DNA from: Hyphomicrobiaceae bacterium
GTDB lineage: Bacteria; Pseudomonadota; Alphaproteobacteria; Rhizobiales; Hyphomicrobiaceae
NCBI GenBank assembly: GCA_020442185.1
Contig: JAGRKS010000041.1
Coordinates: forward strand, 58,734-122,733
Reading direction: 5' to 3'
DNA length: 64,000 bases
Position numbers and translations under genes: made by a program. Positions 9,338-16,935 of the stretch are shown here, piece after piece. Positions within the stretch are counted from its first letter, which is position 1; every line of letters begins with the position of its first letter. The notes below the pieces were generated by a model, which was given only the letters and a program-made list of their open reading frames with translations, did no database searches and was not told the origin of the DNA.

Positions 9338-9390
9338 TGTTCATCCCCTGCTGTCCGCACACGCAATTGACACGCGGCGGCGCTCGCCAT

Positions 9391-9423
9391 TGCCCGACGG
9401 CAACCGTGCCGACGGGCATTTTC
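9391..9423 (+). terminator. Hairpin between the Dps-like gene and nhaA
   Basis: TGCCCGACGGC at 9391-9401 pairs with GCCGACGGGCA at 9408-9418 with one internal A-A mismatch and a six-base loop, followed by TTTTC. It has the form of a weak intrinsic terminator and suggests that nhaA is at least partly separate from the Dps-like operon. Confidence 0.5.
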
Positions 9424-9449
9424 ATGATAGCCAAACGAGGTGTGATGCC

Positions 9450-10664
9450 ATGACCACGAGCGGGACCCGCGGCGCTCCCCTATCAAGCGATGCCGCCGCC
9501 GGCATCCTGCTGATCGCGGCAGCTGTCCTGGCTTTGGCGTTCTCCAATACCTCGCTGTACGTGATCTACACGGGGTTACTCAACACCAAGGTCTCACTCG
9601 TGATCGGTGCGTTCAGCATCGACAAGCCACTGCTGCTGTGGATCAATGACGGCTTGATGGCTGTCTTCTTCCTGCTGGTCGGCCTGGAACTGAAGCGCGA
9701 GTTCATCGAAGGCGAACTCTCAGATCGCCGTCGCGCCGCGCTGCCGCTCGTTGCCGCGCTCGGCGGACTGGCGATGCCGGCCGCGATCTATCTTCTCGTC
9801 AATTACGATGACGCCGACGCCCTGCGGGGTTGGGCCATTCCCGCAGCCACCGACATCGCGTTCGCGTTGGGCATACTCGCGCTGCTCGGTTCGCGTGTTC
9901 CCGTCGCGCTAAAGGTCTTTCTGCTCGCGGTTGCGATCATCGACGACCTCGCGGCCATCGTCATCATCGCAGTGTTCTACACGGACGCGATTTCAGCGAC
10001 ATCTCTCGCAATCGCGGGCGCCGGGACCGCCGCACTGTTGGCCATGAACCGGCTGGGCGTTCGCAGGATCGCGCCATTTGTCCTGGTCGGCATCGTCGTT
10101 TGGGCTTTTCTGCTGAAGTCCGGCGTGCACGCGACTCTCGCCGGCGTTGTCACTGCGCTATTCGTGCCGCATTCAAAGCGCCAGGTTGCGGACCGAGAAA
10201 CCGTCCTCCTTGCTGCAGAACACAACCTGAAGCCCTGGGTCCTCTTCTTCATCATGCCCGTATTCGCCTTCGCCAATGCCGGAGTGTCGTTCGCGGATAT
10301 TTCCGCAACCGACGTGTTCGGACCCATTACGATCGGCATCGCGCTCGGCCTTTTCCTGGGCAAGCCAATCGGCATCATGGGAGCCGTGTGGCTAGCCGTG
10401 CGCGCAGGACTTGCGAAACTGCCGGAGGGCATCACGTGGCAGCACATATTCGGTGTCGCGCTCCTGGCGGGTGTCGGCTTTACCATGAGCCTCTTTATCG
10501 GCAGTCTCGCCTTCGCCGGGGCACAGGACGGCGCAAGCGTCCGCATCGGTGTCTTGACCGGCTCCGTGCTCTCGGGACTATGCGGCTACCTTGTGCTACG
10601 ACGTGCGCTGAATCATACCGCGTCCAACCGGCACGTCGTTCAACAGGTACAACAACCAGCGTGA
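9450..10664 (+). CDS. nhaA: Na+/H+ antiporter NhaA
   Basis: A 404-residue inner-membrane antiporter with NhaA signatures. WINDGLMAVFFLLVGLELKRE is the conserved TM2 region. DIAFALGILALLGSRVP is followed by AIIDDLAAI, whose paired Asp residues are the ion-binding site (Asp163/164 in E. coli). FANAGVSF and the end GFTMSLFIGSLAF also match. Eleven to twelve hydrophobic segments are visible. The ATG at 9450 is favoured because upstream codons look non-coding. A carbonic anhydrase gene follows 13 bp later, so proton export could be coupled to CO2 hydration. Confidence 0.96.
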   Translation: MTTSGTRGAPLSSDAAAGILLIAAAVLALAFSNTSLYVIYTGLLNTKVSLVIGAFSIDKPLLLWINDGLMAVFFLLVGLELKREFIEGELSDRRRAALPLVAALGGLAMPAAIYLLVNYDDADALRGWAIPAATDIAFALGILALLGSRVPVALKVFLLAVAIIDDLAAIVIIAVFYTDAISATSLAIAGAGTAALLAMNRLGVRRIAPFVLVGIVVWAFLLKSGVHATLAGVVTALFVPHSKRQVADRETVLLAAEHNLKPWVLFFIMPVFAFANAGVSFADISATDVFGPITIGIALGLFLGKPIGIMGAVWLAVRAGLAKLPEGITWQHIFGVALLAGVGFTMSLFIGSLAFAGAQDGASVRIGVLTGSVLSGLCGYLVLRRALNHTASNRHVVQQVQQPA

Positions 10665-10677
10665 AAGGGGGCAAGGC

Positions 10678-11313
10678 ATGTGTGCACCATCACATCTGAA
10701 GACCGGCTATGAAGCCTTCAGGCGCCAGCGCTACGCCATCGAGGCGGAACGCTACCGCGAGCTGGGCGAAGGCCAATCGCCGCGTACGATGATCATTGGC
10801 TGCGCGGACAGCCGTGTCGACCCGGCGACAATATTCGCAGCAAAGCCGGGGGAGCTCTTCGTCGTCCGCAATGTGGCCGCCATCGTGCCGCCCCATGAAG
10901 AGGATGATGCTCATCACGGCACATCCGCGGCCGTCGAATTCGCCGTGACGGGGCTCAAGGTCGATACCATCGTGGTGATGGGACATGGCCAGTGCGGCGG
11001 AATCGCAGCCTCTCTTGCCGCGGCGGAGCAACGTCCGATCGGCCGCTTCATCGCGCCGTGGGTGCGGCTGCTGGACGAGGTCCGCGACGAACTGCTTTCG
11101 CGCGGCGACACCACCTCACTTGCTGAGCGCCAAAGGGCGCTCGAACTCATGTCCGTTCGGCGATCTCTCGAGAACCTACTGACTTTTCCGTTCGTGGCTG
11201 AAGCAGCGGCCAACGGGAAACTGGCGCTTCATGGCGCATGGTTCTCGATCGCGGAGGGACAGCTTCACTGGCTGGATGGAGATCGCAGGACGTTCAGTCC
11301 TCTCACAGTCTGA
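10678..11313 (+). CDS. Beta-class carbonic anhydrase
   Basis: A 211-residue beta-carbonic anhydrase interconverting CO2 and bicarbonate. The zinc site is complete: Cys42 in CADSRVDP (with the Asp44/Arg46 dyad), His103 and Cys106 in GHGQCGG. ATG 10678 follows a GAAAGGGGG ribosome site and is 13 bp from the end of nhaA, so the two form an operon. Together they may serve pH homeostasis, supplying protons to or buffering the antiporter. Confidence 0.95.
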   Translation: MCAPSHLKTGYEAFRRQRYAIEAERYRELGEGQSPRTMIIGCADSRVDPATIFAAKPGELFVVRNVAAIVPPHEEDDAHHGTSAAVEFAVTGLKVDTIVVMGHGQCGGIAASLAAAEQRPIGRFIAPWVRLLDEVRDELLSRGDTTSLAERQRALELMSVRRSLENLLTFPFVAEAAANGKLALHGAWFSIAEGQLHWLDGDRRTFSPLTV

Positions 11314-11433
11314 CCGATACGAGCATTCCCGATGCCGCTGGAATATCGCGTCAGCCTCATTGCGGCACCGGCGGCGGAGGCGATGGCGGGGGCCCGACAC
11401 ATGGGCGAAACCGCGCACGTTTCAGTTTCGCCT

Positions 11434-12141
11434 TCAGCCGATGCAGTGCACCTTGAACACCGGCCGATTGCGCTCGGCGTCATTCGTCACCCCCTTGCGC
11501 AAATCCCTCGCGACACATGTCAACGTGCTCGCATCCACCGACCCCAGGGCTGTTTCGAACGTCCGGTGGACATGCCCGCAGAAAATCCCGCGCACATTTG
11601 GGTGCCGGGCGAATTCGGCAGCGAGTTGCTCCGCATTCGACCAGGATTCGTATTGAAATGGATCGGGGGCAACGGGAACCGGGAACGGCGGATGGTGCAG
11701 GAACAGCGCGATTGGGCGTGAGGCGTCGGCGCGCAACAGGGCCGCGATTTCCGCCATCCGTTGCTCGCAAACGCGGCCCTTGTTGCTGTCCACGCTCGCG
11801 GTATCGGCGAAGATCAACCGCGTGTCGAACGCCTCGACCGCGTATTGCACATACGCCATGTCCTTTTGGATATATCGGCCATCGGCAAAGGCGTCGATGA
11901 GTTCGTGGCGGTTGTCACGGTTGCCCGGGATGACGAAATACGGGGCGGTGAGAGTGTCGAGGACAGCGCGCGCCGTCGCATATTCCTCAGCGAGGCCGTC
12001 ATGGGCTACATCGCCAGTATGGACGACCACGTCGGGCTTGGGATCGAGGGCGTTGATGCGATCGATGCACACTTCGAGATCGGCGACACGGGCCGGATTG
12101 TTACGTGAAATGTGGGTGTCGGAAATCTGTACGATACGCAT
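11434..12141 (-). CDS. Metallophosphoesterase (CpdA/GpdQ-like phosphodiesterase)
   Basis: A 235-residue protein of the calcineurin-like superfamily. All metal motifs are present in order: D-x-H in ISDTH (residues 7-9), GDVAHD, GNRDNR, HHPP and GHVH. The family hydrolyses cyclic AMP or glycerophosphodiesters. The ATG at 12141 follows GAGGGGAG. The gene converges on the carbonic anhydrase gene and has no clear operon partner. The exact substrate cannot be assigned. Confidence 0.9.
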   Translation of the reverse strand: MRIVQISDTHISRNNPARVADLEVCIDRINALDPKPDVVVHTGDVAHDGLAEEYATARAVLDTLTAPYFVIPGNRDNRHELIDAFADGRYIQKDMAYVQYAVEAFDTRLIFADTASVDSNKGRVCEQRMAEIAALLRADASRPIALFLHHPPFPVPVAPDPFQYESWSNAEQLAAEFARHPNVRGIFCGHVHRTFETALGSVDASTLTCVARDLRKGVTNDAERNRPVFKVHCIG

Positions 12142-12473
12142 CGCGCTCCCCTCAATCTGCGATCCAAATGTGTCACGACGGGCATCACGGTCGAGGCCCG
12201 GACGCTCGACAAGCCCGCCTATTGAAGCCGGGTGTGCAGCCACGATAAGGGCACAGGATTTCACCCTCGACGGGACTGTCCGCCACGAACCACTTCGAGT
12301 GGCCGCTGAGCTCGGCTTCTGCTAGATGTCGCAAGCGCATATCGAAAGTGCGAGACAGGCAAACGACTCGAAGTTTTCTTGGCGACTGCGCCATGCCCAC
12401 CCCGCATCGCGGCAGGAACACGCGACCTGAAAACGCACGTCATCCATTCAACCCTTGTGAATAAAATCTCGCC
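12142..12473. other. Divergent intergenic region, no gene seen
   Basis: About 330 bp separate the phosphodiesterase gene from the MazG-like gene, which point away from each other. Short frames on the minus strand are arginine-rich and without ribosome sites. The region presumably holds both promoters. Confidence 0.45.
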
Positions 12474-12839
12474 ATGACCGAAGAACGACCATCACTCGCC
12501 GACATAACACAGCGCCTTCTCGAATTCCGGGACGCGCGGGACTGGCGGCAATTCCACTCGCTCAAGGATCTCATCCTGTCTCTCAACCTCGAAGCCTCCG
12601 AGCTTCTTGAACTCGCGCAGTGGCAGGGCGAGGAAAAATTCGAAGCCAACTCCCAGAATGAGGACGTGCGTCGAAGGATCGAGGAAGAATGCGCCGACGT
12701 ATTGCTCTACCTGCTGCTGATTGCGGAGCGCGTCGGCATCGATCTCCAGGTTGCAGCGGCTCGCAAGATCGCGATCAACGACGAGAAATATCCCGTCGCC
12801 AAGGCGCGCGGCACCGCCACCAAATACAAGAACCTCTGA
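12474..12839 (+). CDS. MazG-like nucleotide pyrophosphohydrolase
   Basis: A 121-residue all-alpha protein of the MazG/dCTPase type, which hydrolyses (d)NTPs to monophosphates and pyrophosphate. The metal-binding helices are LNLEASELLELAQW (ExxE) and IEEECADVLLYLLL (ExxxD), with the late NDEKYPV motif. It is a single-domain member, about the size of RS21-C6/dCTPase homologues. It converges on sat and seems to stand alone. Confidence 0.92.
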   Translation: MTEERPSLADITQRLLEFRDARDWRQFHSLKDLILSLNLEASELLELAQWQGEEKFEANSQNEDVRRRIEEECADVLLYLLLIAERVGIDLQVAAARKIAINDEKYPVAKARGTATKYKNL

Positions 12840-12873
12840 ACGACTTGTGCCTTCGGACACCGCCCTGCGCCAC

Positions 12874-14067
12874 TCACGGTCTTTCGCGATAGTGATCGAT
12901 CAGGATCTGCGCCACTTCGGGCCGGCTGAACTCCGTCGGAGGCGCTATTCCGTTGCCCAGCATTTCGCGCACCGCCGTACCGGACAACATGACGAAATCT
13001 TCCTTCGTGTGATCCGGCGCCTCGCTGATCATCACGACCTTGTTCAGCTTCTTTGAGTACGCGGTATGGTCCGCATTGAAGATTTCGATTGCAAGCGATC
13101 CCGGGGGGATCGTCTTGAAGATGTCCTGAGCCTCGAATGGATCGTAGTAATCGCCGACGCCCGCATGATCGCGTCCGATTATGAGGTGCGTTGCCCCCAT
13201 GTTCTGGCGGAAGATGGCGTGGAGCAGCGCCTCGCGCGGCCCCGCGTAGAGCATGTCGAAGCCGTAACCTGTGATCAGGGTCGATCCGGGCGGGAAATAG
13301 AGTTCCACCATCTTGCGGATTGCAGCGTCCCGCACCGGCGCCGGGATATCGCCAGGCTTCAGCTTGCCAAGCAGCATGTGGATGACGAGGCCATCCGCGT
13401 TCAAGCGATCCATCGCCATGCGGCACAGTTCTTCGTGTGCGCGATGCATCGGATTGCGTGTCTGAAATGCGACGACCCGACTCCAGCCACGCCGCGAAAT
13501 TTCTTCGCGGATCGCCATCGCCGTTCGAAACGTCTCCGGAAAATCTGTTTCGAAATAGCTGTAGTTCAGCACCTGCAGCGGCCCGGAAATCGCAACGCTA
13601 CCTTGCGCCAGGAACTCAGCCACTCCCGGGTGCTTGCGATCCGTCGTACCGTAGACGTCGGCTGTCAGCCGCTCGATCTCCTCCGGCGAGAAGACCTCGA
13701 CGTCGTCGACGGTCTGGATCGCGAGGATCGGATTTCCAGCAACGTTCGGATCCCGCAACGCGATACGATCGCCCTTCTTGATCCCGCCAGCATCGGCAAC
13801 CAGGTTGAGCACCGGCGTCGGCCAGAACAACCCGCCCGTGGTGCGCATCGATCGGCCGACCGACATCGCGTCCGCCTTGGTCATGAAGCCCTGCAGCGGC
13901 GTGAAATACCCGCCCGCCAGCATCACCGCGTTGCTCGCAGAAGCCGACGTCACCACGATCGCGGGCAATGACGATGCTTCTTCGATAAGCGACGCGCGCT
14001 TGTCCGCGTCCTCGACAATCAACGGTGTCAGTTGCGATGCGCCATGCGGCTGTATCAAGGTTCCCAA
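12874..14067 (-). CDS. sat: Sulfate adenylyltransferase (dissimilatory, homo-oligomeric Sat)
   Basis: A 397-residue ATP sulfurylase of the single-chain Sat/MET3 type. It has QTRNPMHRAHEEL (the HxxH active-site loop), HMLLGKLKPGDIP, and IGRDHAGVGDYYDPFEAQ. The start is TTG at 14067, supported by GGAG seven bases upstream and by the family N-terminus (LIQPHG). In sulfur oxidisers Sat runs in reverse, making ATP and sulfate from APS and pyrophosphate. Its pairing with aprMBA in this window supports that role. The upstream CysH-like gene is on the same strand. Confidence 0.95.
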   Translation of the reverse strand: MGTLIQPHGASQLTPLIVEDADKRASLIEEASSLPAIVVTSASASNAVMLAGGYFTPLQGFMTKADAMSVGRSMRTTGGLFWPTPVLNLVADAGGIKKGDRIALRDPNVAGNPILAIQTVDDVEVFSPEEIERLTADVYGTTDRKHPGVAEFLAQGSVAISGPLQVLNYSYFETDFPETFRTAMAIREEISRRGWSRVVAFQTRNPMHRAHEELCRMAMDRLNADGLVIHMLLGKLKPGDIPAPVRDAAIRKMVELYFPPGSTLITGYGFDMLYAGPREALLHAIFRQNMGATHLIIGRDHAGVGDYYDPFEAQDIFKTIPPGSLAIEIFNADHTAYSKKLNKVVMISEAPDHTKEDFVMLSGTAVREMLGNGIAPPTEFSRPEVAQILIDHYRERP

Positions 14068-14454
14068 CGTCTCACTCCAGTGGCTCTATTCAGCGAACGA
14101 TGCTTCTCGACGAAGTCGAAGCCGCAATTGTCATGCGGTTCGGCAACGGGTAAAGGTGCGGCCTGCCGCCGTCGCGAGCACGTGCGCAGCGGGTCGCCAT
14201 TTCATGGATCTCGGCACATCCTGAAACAGATGGTTGCCCCTCAGATTGATCGGGTGACGACTTCGGATTCAGCGCACGGCTGAATAATCGCCCCGTCCCC
14301 ACATTTCCGCTTCGCAGGTCTTCGGCAAAACAACTCGACCCATAGATTGGCCCCAGTCGATTGCAATTTCCCAACTCAGTCACGCCCGCCAGCTCTGCTT
14401 CGGCGAGTGCGCGCGCATTGGGACGAAACCCAACGCCCTGCCGCACCCCCCGGT
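14068..14454. other. Intergenic region between sat and the CysH-like gene
   Basis: About 390 bp separate two genes on the minus strand. A frame crosses it on the minus strand but overlaps the CysH-like gene in another phase and has random composition. I see no RNA gene or clear terminator. sat may have its own promoter here. Confidence 0.4.
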
Positions 14455-15090
14455 TCAGAACTGGTAGAGCGGATACGTGACGCCGTCGTTGCGCCCCTCG
14501 TAATCGAACGACCGCGCCGCCAGCTTGTGCCACGGAAGCTTGTTTGCCTGCATGAACTTCGCGACATCGTCCTTCGTCCAACCGTAGAGCGGATGAACCT
14601 TCGTCAATCGCCCCTCGATATCGACGCGAGTCCGTACGGTGCTCGGCTCCGAGCCGAAGTGATAGACCGCGCTGATCCAACACGAATATGGGGCGAGAGC
14701 GTCGTTCAGGTGCAGAAGCTGATGTGAACTGCCCGGCATATCGCGATAGTGCACCCACATGTTTTCGCAATGGTCGATGTCACCGGGCCGGACTTTGGTT
14801 TCGTGCCCTTCATTGAGTGTGTAGTTGCGCAATCCGAGAAGATCGATGATCTTTGCGCGATACTCGACGCTTTCTTCGAATGCCGGTGGCCGGTGACAGA
14901 AAATGACCGGAGTATCGCGATCGATATCCGAGATCATTTTCAAAACGACAATGCTGGGAGCCCGCAAAGAAGCGGTGACGACAGTTTTCCCAGGAAATCG
15001 TTCCTTGATCAAATGCCGCAAAAGCTCCTGCGCATCGACACCAGCGCCGATGGATTGGATATCCTGCAAATACGTCAATTGCGCCTCCAT
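14455..15090 (-). CDS. CysH-like (PAPS/APS reductase-fold) protein without catalytic cysteine
   Basis: A 211-residue member of the adenosine-phosphosulfate reductase fold. The PP-loop-like segment TASLRAPSIVVLK replaces the usual S-x-G-x-x-S motif. It is followed by PVIFCHRPPAFEESVEY and the substrate loop KVHPLYGWTKDDVAKFM...NKLPWHKL. The protein ends YPLYQF and lacks the C-terminal ECG-x-H motif of CysH that carries the catalytic Cys. It also lacks the paired cysteines that bind 4Fe-4S in APS reductases. It may bind APS or another adenylylated sulfur compound without reducing it. It is divergent from aprM and upstream of sat. Confidence 0.8.
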   Translation of the reverse strand: MEAQLTYLQDIQSIGAGVDAQELLRHLIKERFPGKTVVTASLRAPSIVVLKMISDIDRDTPVIFCHRPPAFEESVEYRAKIIDLLGLRNYTLNEGHETKVRPGDIDHCENMWVHYRDMPGSSHQLLHLNDALAPYSCWISAVYHFGSEPSTVRTRVDIEGRLTKVHPLYGWTKDDVAKFMQANKLPWHKLAARSFDYEGRNDGVTYPLYQF

Positions 15091-15544
15091 TTATCAGCGA
15101 CGACAGCCTGCAAGGTATTCCCTATCCTCCTATCAGTTCCCTCTATGAAACTCCCGCTCGACAAGAATGAAATTATCGATATAAACTCTCGCATGCACAG
15201 ATGCTGATGCTAGCATACGGGTCTTCCGACATGAAGCACATTATGCCGCTCGACACTTTCGATGCTCTCGTATCGTCCAAGCCAGCCGCGTGGCCGCCGC
15301 AAGTCCACGCAACGTCCATTTCGCAACTGCGAAGACGGATTCCGCTTTTGGTTCGCACCTGCCAAAGCGTACTGTCGCCGGACGATCTTGGCATTCGACT
15401 TTCGCGCTCAATTCGCGAACAGTAACGTGTTCGGCGAGGAGCTTTGGTGTGATCTGGGGCCGAAAGCAGAGTTTGGTGAGACGTTAGCTCTCCGGTCGGT
15501 CCATCGTCGTTGGTCCTGTTGCTTTGAAAGACGGGGCCGCATTC
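15091..15544. other. Divergent promoter region between the CysH-like gene and aprM
   Basis: About 450 bp hold the start regions of two oppositely oriented sulfur genes. AT-rich stretches lie near 15160-15185 (ATGAAATTATCGATATAA), compatible with a promoter. Several short plus-strand frames lack ribosome sites. No riboswitch was recognised. Confidence 0.45.
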
Positions 15545-16408
15545 ATGCAAGCGGGGGTAAGCACCGTGTTGGTTAGTAATCCATTCGCCGAACTGTCCGG
15601 GTTCATCTCGCCGGATGCGATGCAGGCATTTGTGATCTTGATGTTCCTGCTCGTTGCCGGCGGCACGATCTACGACATCTGGCATAAAAAGAGCGCGCAG
15701 TACTTCTTTGAGAACTGGCGCAAGTCACAGAGCAAGGCGCGCCAGCCTGTCAGCAGCGGGGAGATGATGTCCCTGGCGGTCAAAACCGTAACCGACGAGG
15801 TGCTCACGTCGGGGGAGTTCTGCAATCCCCAGCGCCGCCTCGCCCACCTGTTCACCATGTACGGCTTCATCGCCTACGTCATTTCAACGGCGATCATGGT
15901 GTTCTGGTATCCGACACCGGCGACGCCGACACCCGCCATCTGGCCATTGCTGTGGTTCCTGGGCGCGCTTTCCGTTTGCGTTGGCGGTTACTGGTTCTGG
16001 TTCTTCATCCGCGCCGATGTCGCGGCTGAAGGCAATTCACCGTTCCGCGTCGTGAAGGCAGACCTCTTCATCTTGTCCCTGCTCGCCAGCGTGACCCTGG
16101 CACTGGTATGGGCATTCCTCCAGGCGATCGACAGCGCTTGGGACAACTTCTTCGCGGTGCTCTACATCATCGCCACGGTCGTGCTGTTCGGCTCGGTGCC
16201 GTGGTCCAAGTTCTCGCATATGTTCTTCAAGCCGGCCGCGGCGTTCCAGAAGCGCGTCGCCAAGGCTGACGGCTCGCTCGATATGTTGCCGGCGCCCGCG
16301 GACAGGTCGAGCCCGGCCGATCGTGACCGGCACTCGATGGAGCTTCTGAAGGACGCGTCGATGAACATGGGGCTCGGCATCAAGCGTGAAGCGCCCCGCC
16401 ACTATTGA
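15545..16408 (+). CDS. aprM: APS reductase-associated membrane protein AprM
   Basis: A 287-residue membrane protein directly upstream of aprB and aprA. Five or six hydrophobic segments are visible (about residues 25-42, 105-127, 132-155, 175-198 and 205-225). Conserved-looking features are HLFTMYGFIAYV and the end PWSKFSHMFFKP. In sulfur oxidisers that lack QmoABC, AprM is thought to anchor AprBA and pass electrons to quinone. I chose ATG 15545; a TTG at 15524 in frame is possible and both ribosome sites are weak. Confidence 0.85.
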   Translation: MQAGVSTVLVSNPFAELSGFISPDAMQAFVILMFLLVAGGTIYDIWHKKSAQYFFENWRKSQSKARQPVSSGEMMSLAVKTVTDEVLTSGEFCNPQRRLAHLFTMYGFIAYVISTAIMVFWYPTPATPTPAIWPLLWFLGALSVCVGGYWFWFFIRADVAAEGNSPFRVVKADLFILSLLASVTLALVWAFLQAIDSAWDNFFAVLYIIATVVLFGSVPWSKFSHMFFKPAAAFQKRVAKADGSLDMLPAPADRSSPADRDRHSMELLKDASMNMGLGIKREAPRHY

Positions 16409-16455
16409 ACAACAAACAAGCTGCGATCTAGCGACTATCCGGGAGGGAGCAGAGT

Positions 16456-16935
16456 ATGCCGACATTCGTCTATATGACGCGATGCGATGGCTGCGGGCAC
16501 TGCGTTGACATTTGTCCGTCCGATATCATGCACATCGATACGACGTATCGCCGTGCCTACAACATCGAGCCCGACATGTGCTGGGAGTGCTACTCCTGCG
16601 TGAAGGCCTGCCCGCAGTTCGCGATCGACGTCCGCGGCTATGCGGATTTCGCTCCGCTTGGCCACTCCGTACGCGTGCGCCGTGAGGAGGAGAAGGGCAC
16701 GATCGCCTGGAGGATCAAATTCCGGGACGGCACCGAGAAGAATTTCCTCTCGCCGATCACCACCAAGCCGTGGGGTCGGGACATCCCCAAGCTCGCCGAG
16801 GTGCCCGGTCCCAACAGGGAGTTGCGCGACAGCGAACTGCTCTATAGCGAGCCCAAATTCATTCGCTTCGACGACGGCGGGTTGCATACCTTGGAAAAGG
16901 CCGGTTTAGCGTTCAAGGCAGGGGTATATTACTGA
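16456..16935 (+). CDS. aprB: Adenylylsulfate reductase beta subunit
   Basis: A 159-residue iron-sulfur subunit. Two 4Fe-4S sites are spelled out by CDGCGHCVDIC (residues 10-20) and CWECYSCVKAC (residues 42-52). The remaining 100 residues form the AprB-specific wrap around the alpha subunit. A GGGAGGGAG ribosome site precedes ATG 16456. The stop overlaps the aprA start (TGATG). It carries electrons between the AprA flavin and the membrane partner, probably AprM. Confidence 0.96.
   Translation: MPTFVYMTRCDGCGHCVDICPSDIMHIDTTYRRAYNIEPDMCWECYSCVKACPQFAIDVRGYADFAPLGHSVRVRREEEKGTIAWRIKFRDGTEKNFLSPITTKPWGRDIPKLAEVPGPNRELRDSELLYSEPKFIRFDDGGLHTLEKAGLAFKAGVYY

Noticed and set aside
14090..14770. Long minus-strand frame across the sat/CysH-like gap
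   Set aside because: It overlaps the CysH-like gene in another phase, has no ribosome site, and its product is Arg/Ser/Gly-rich as expected for a shadow frame in high-GC DNA.
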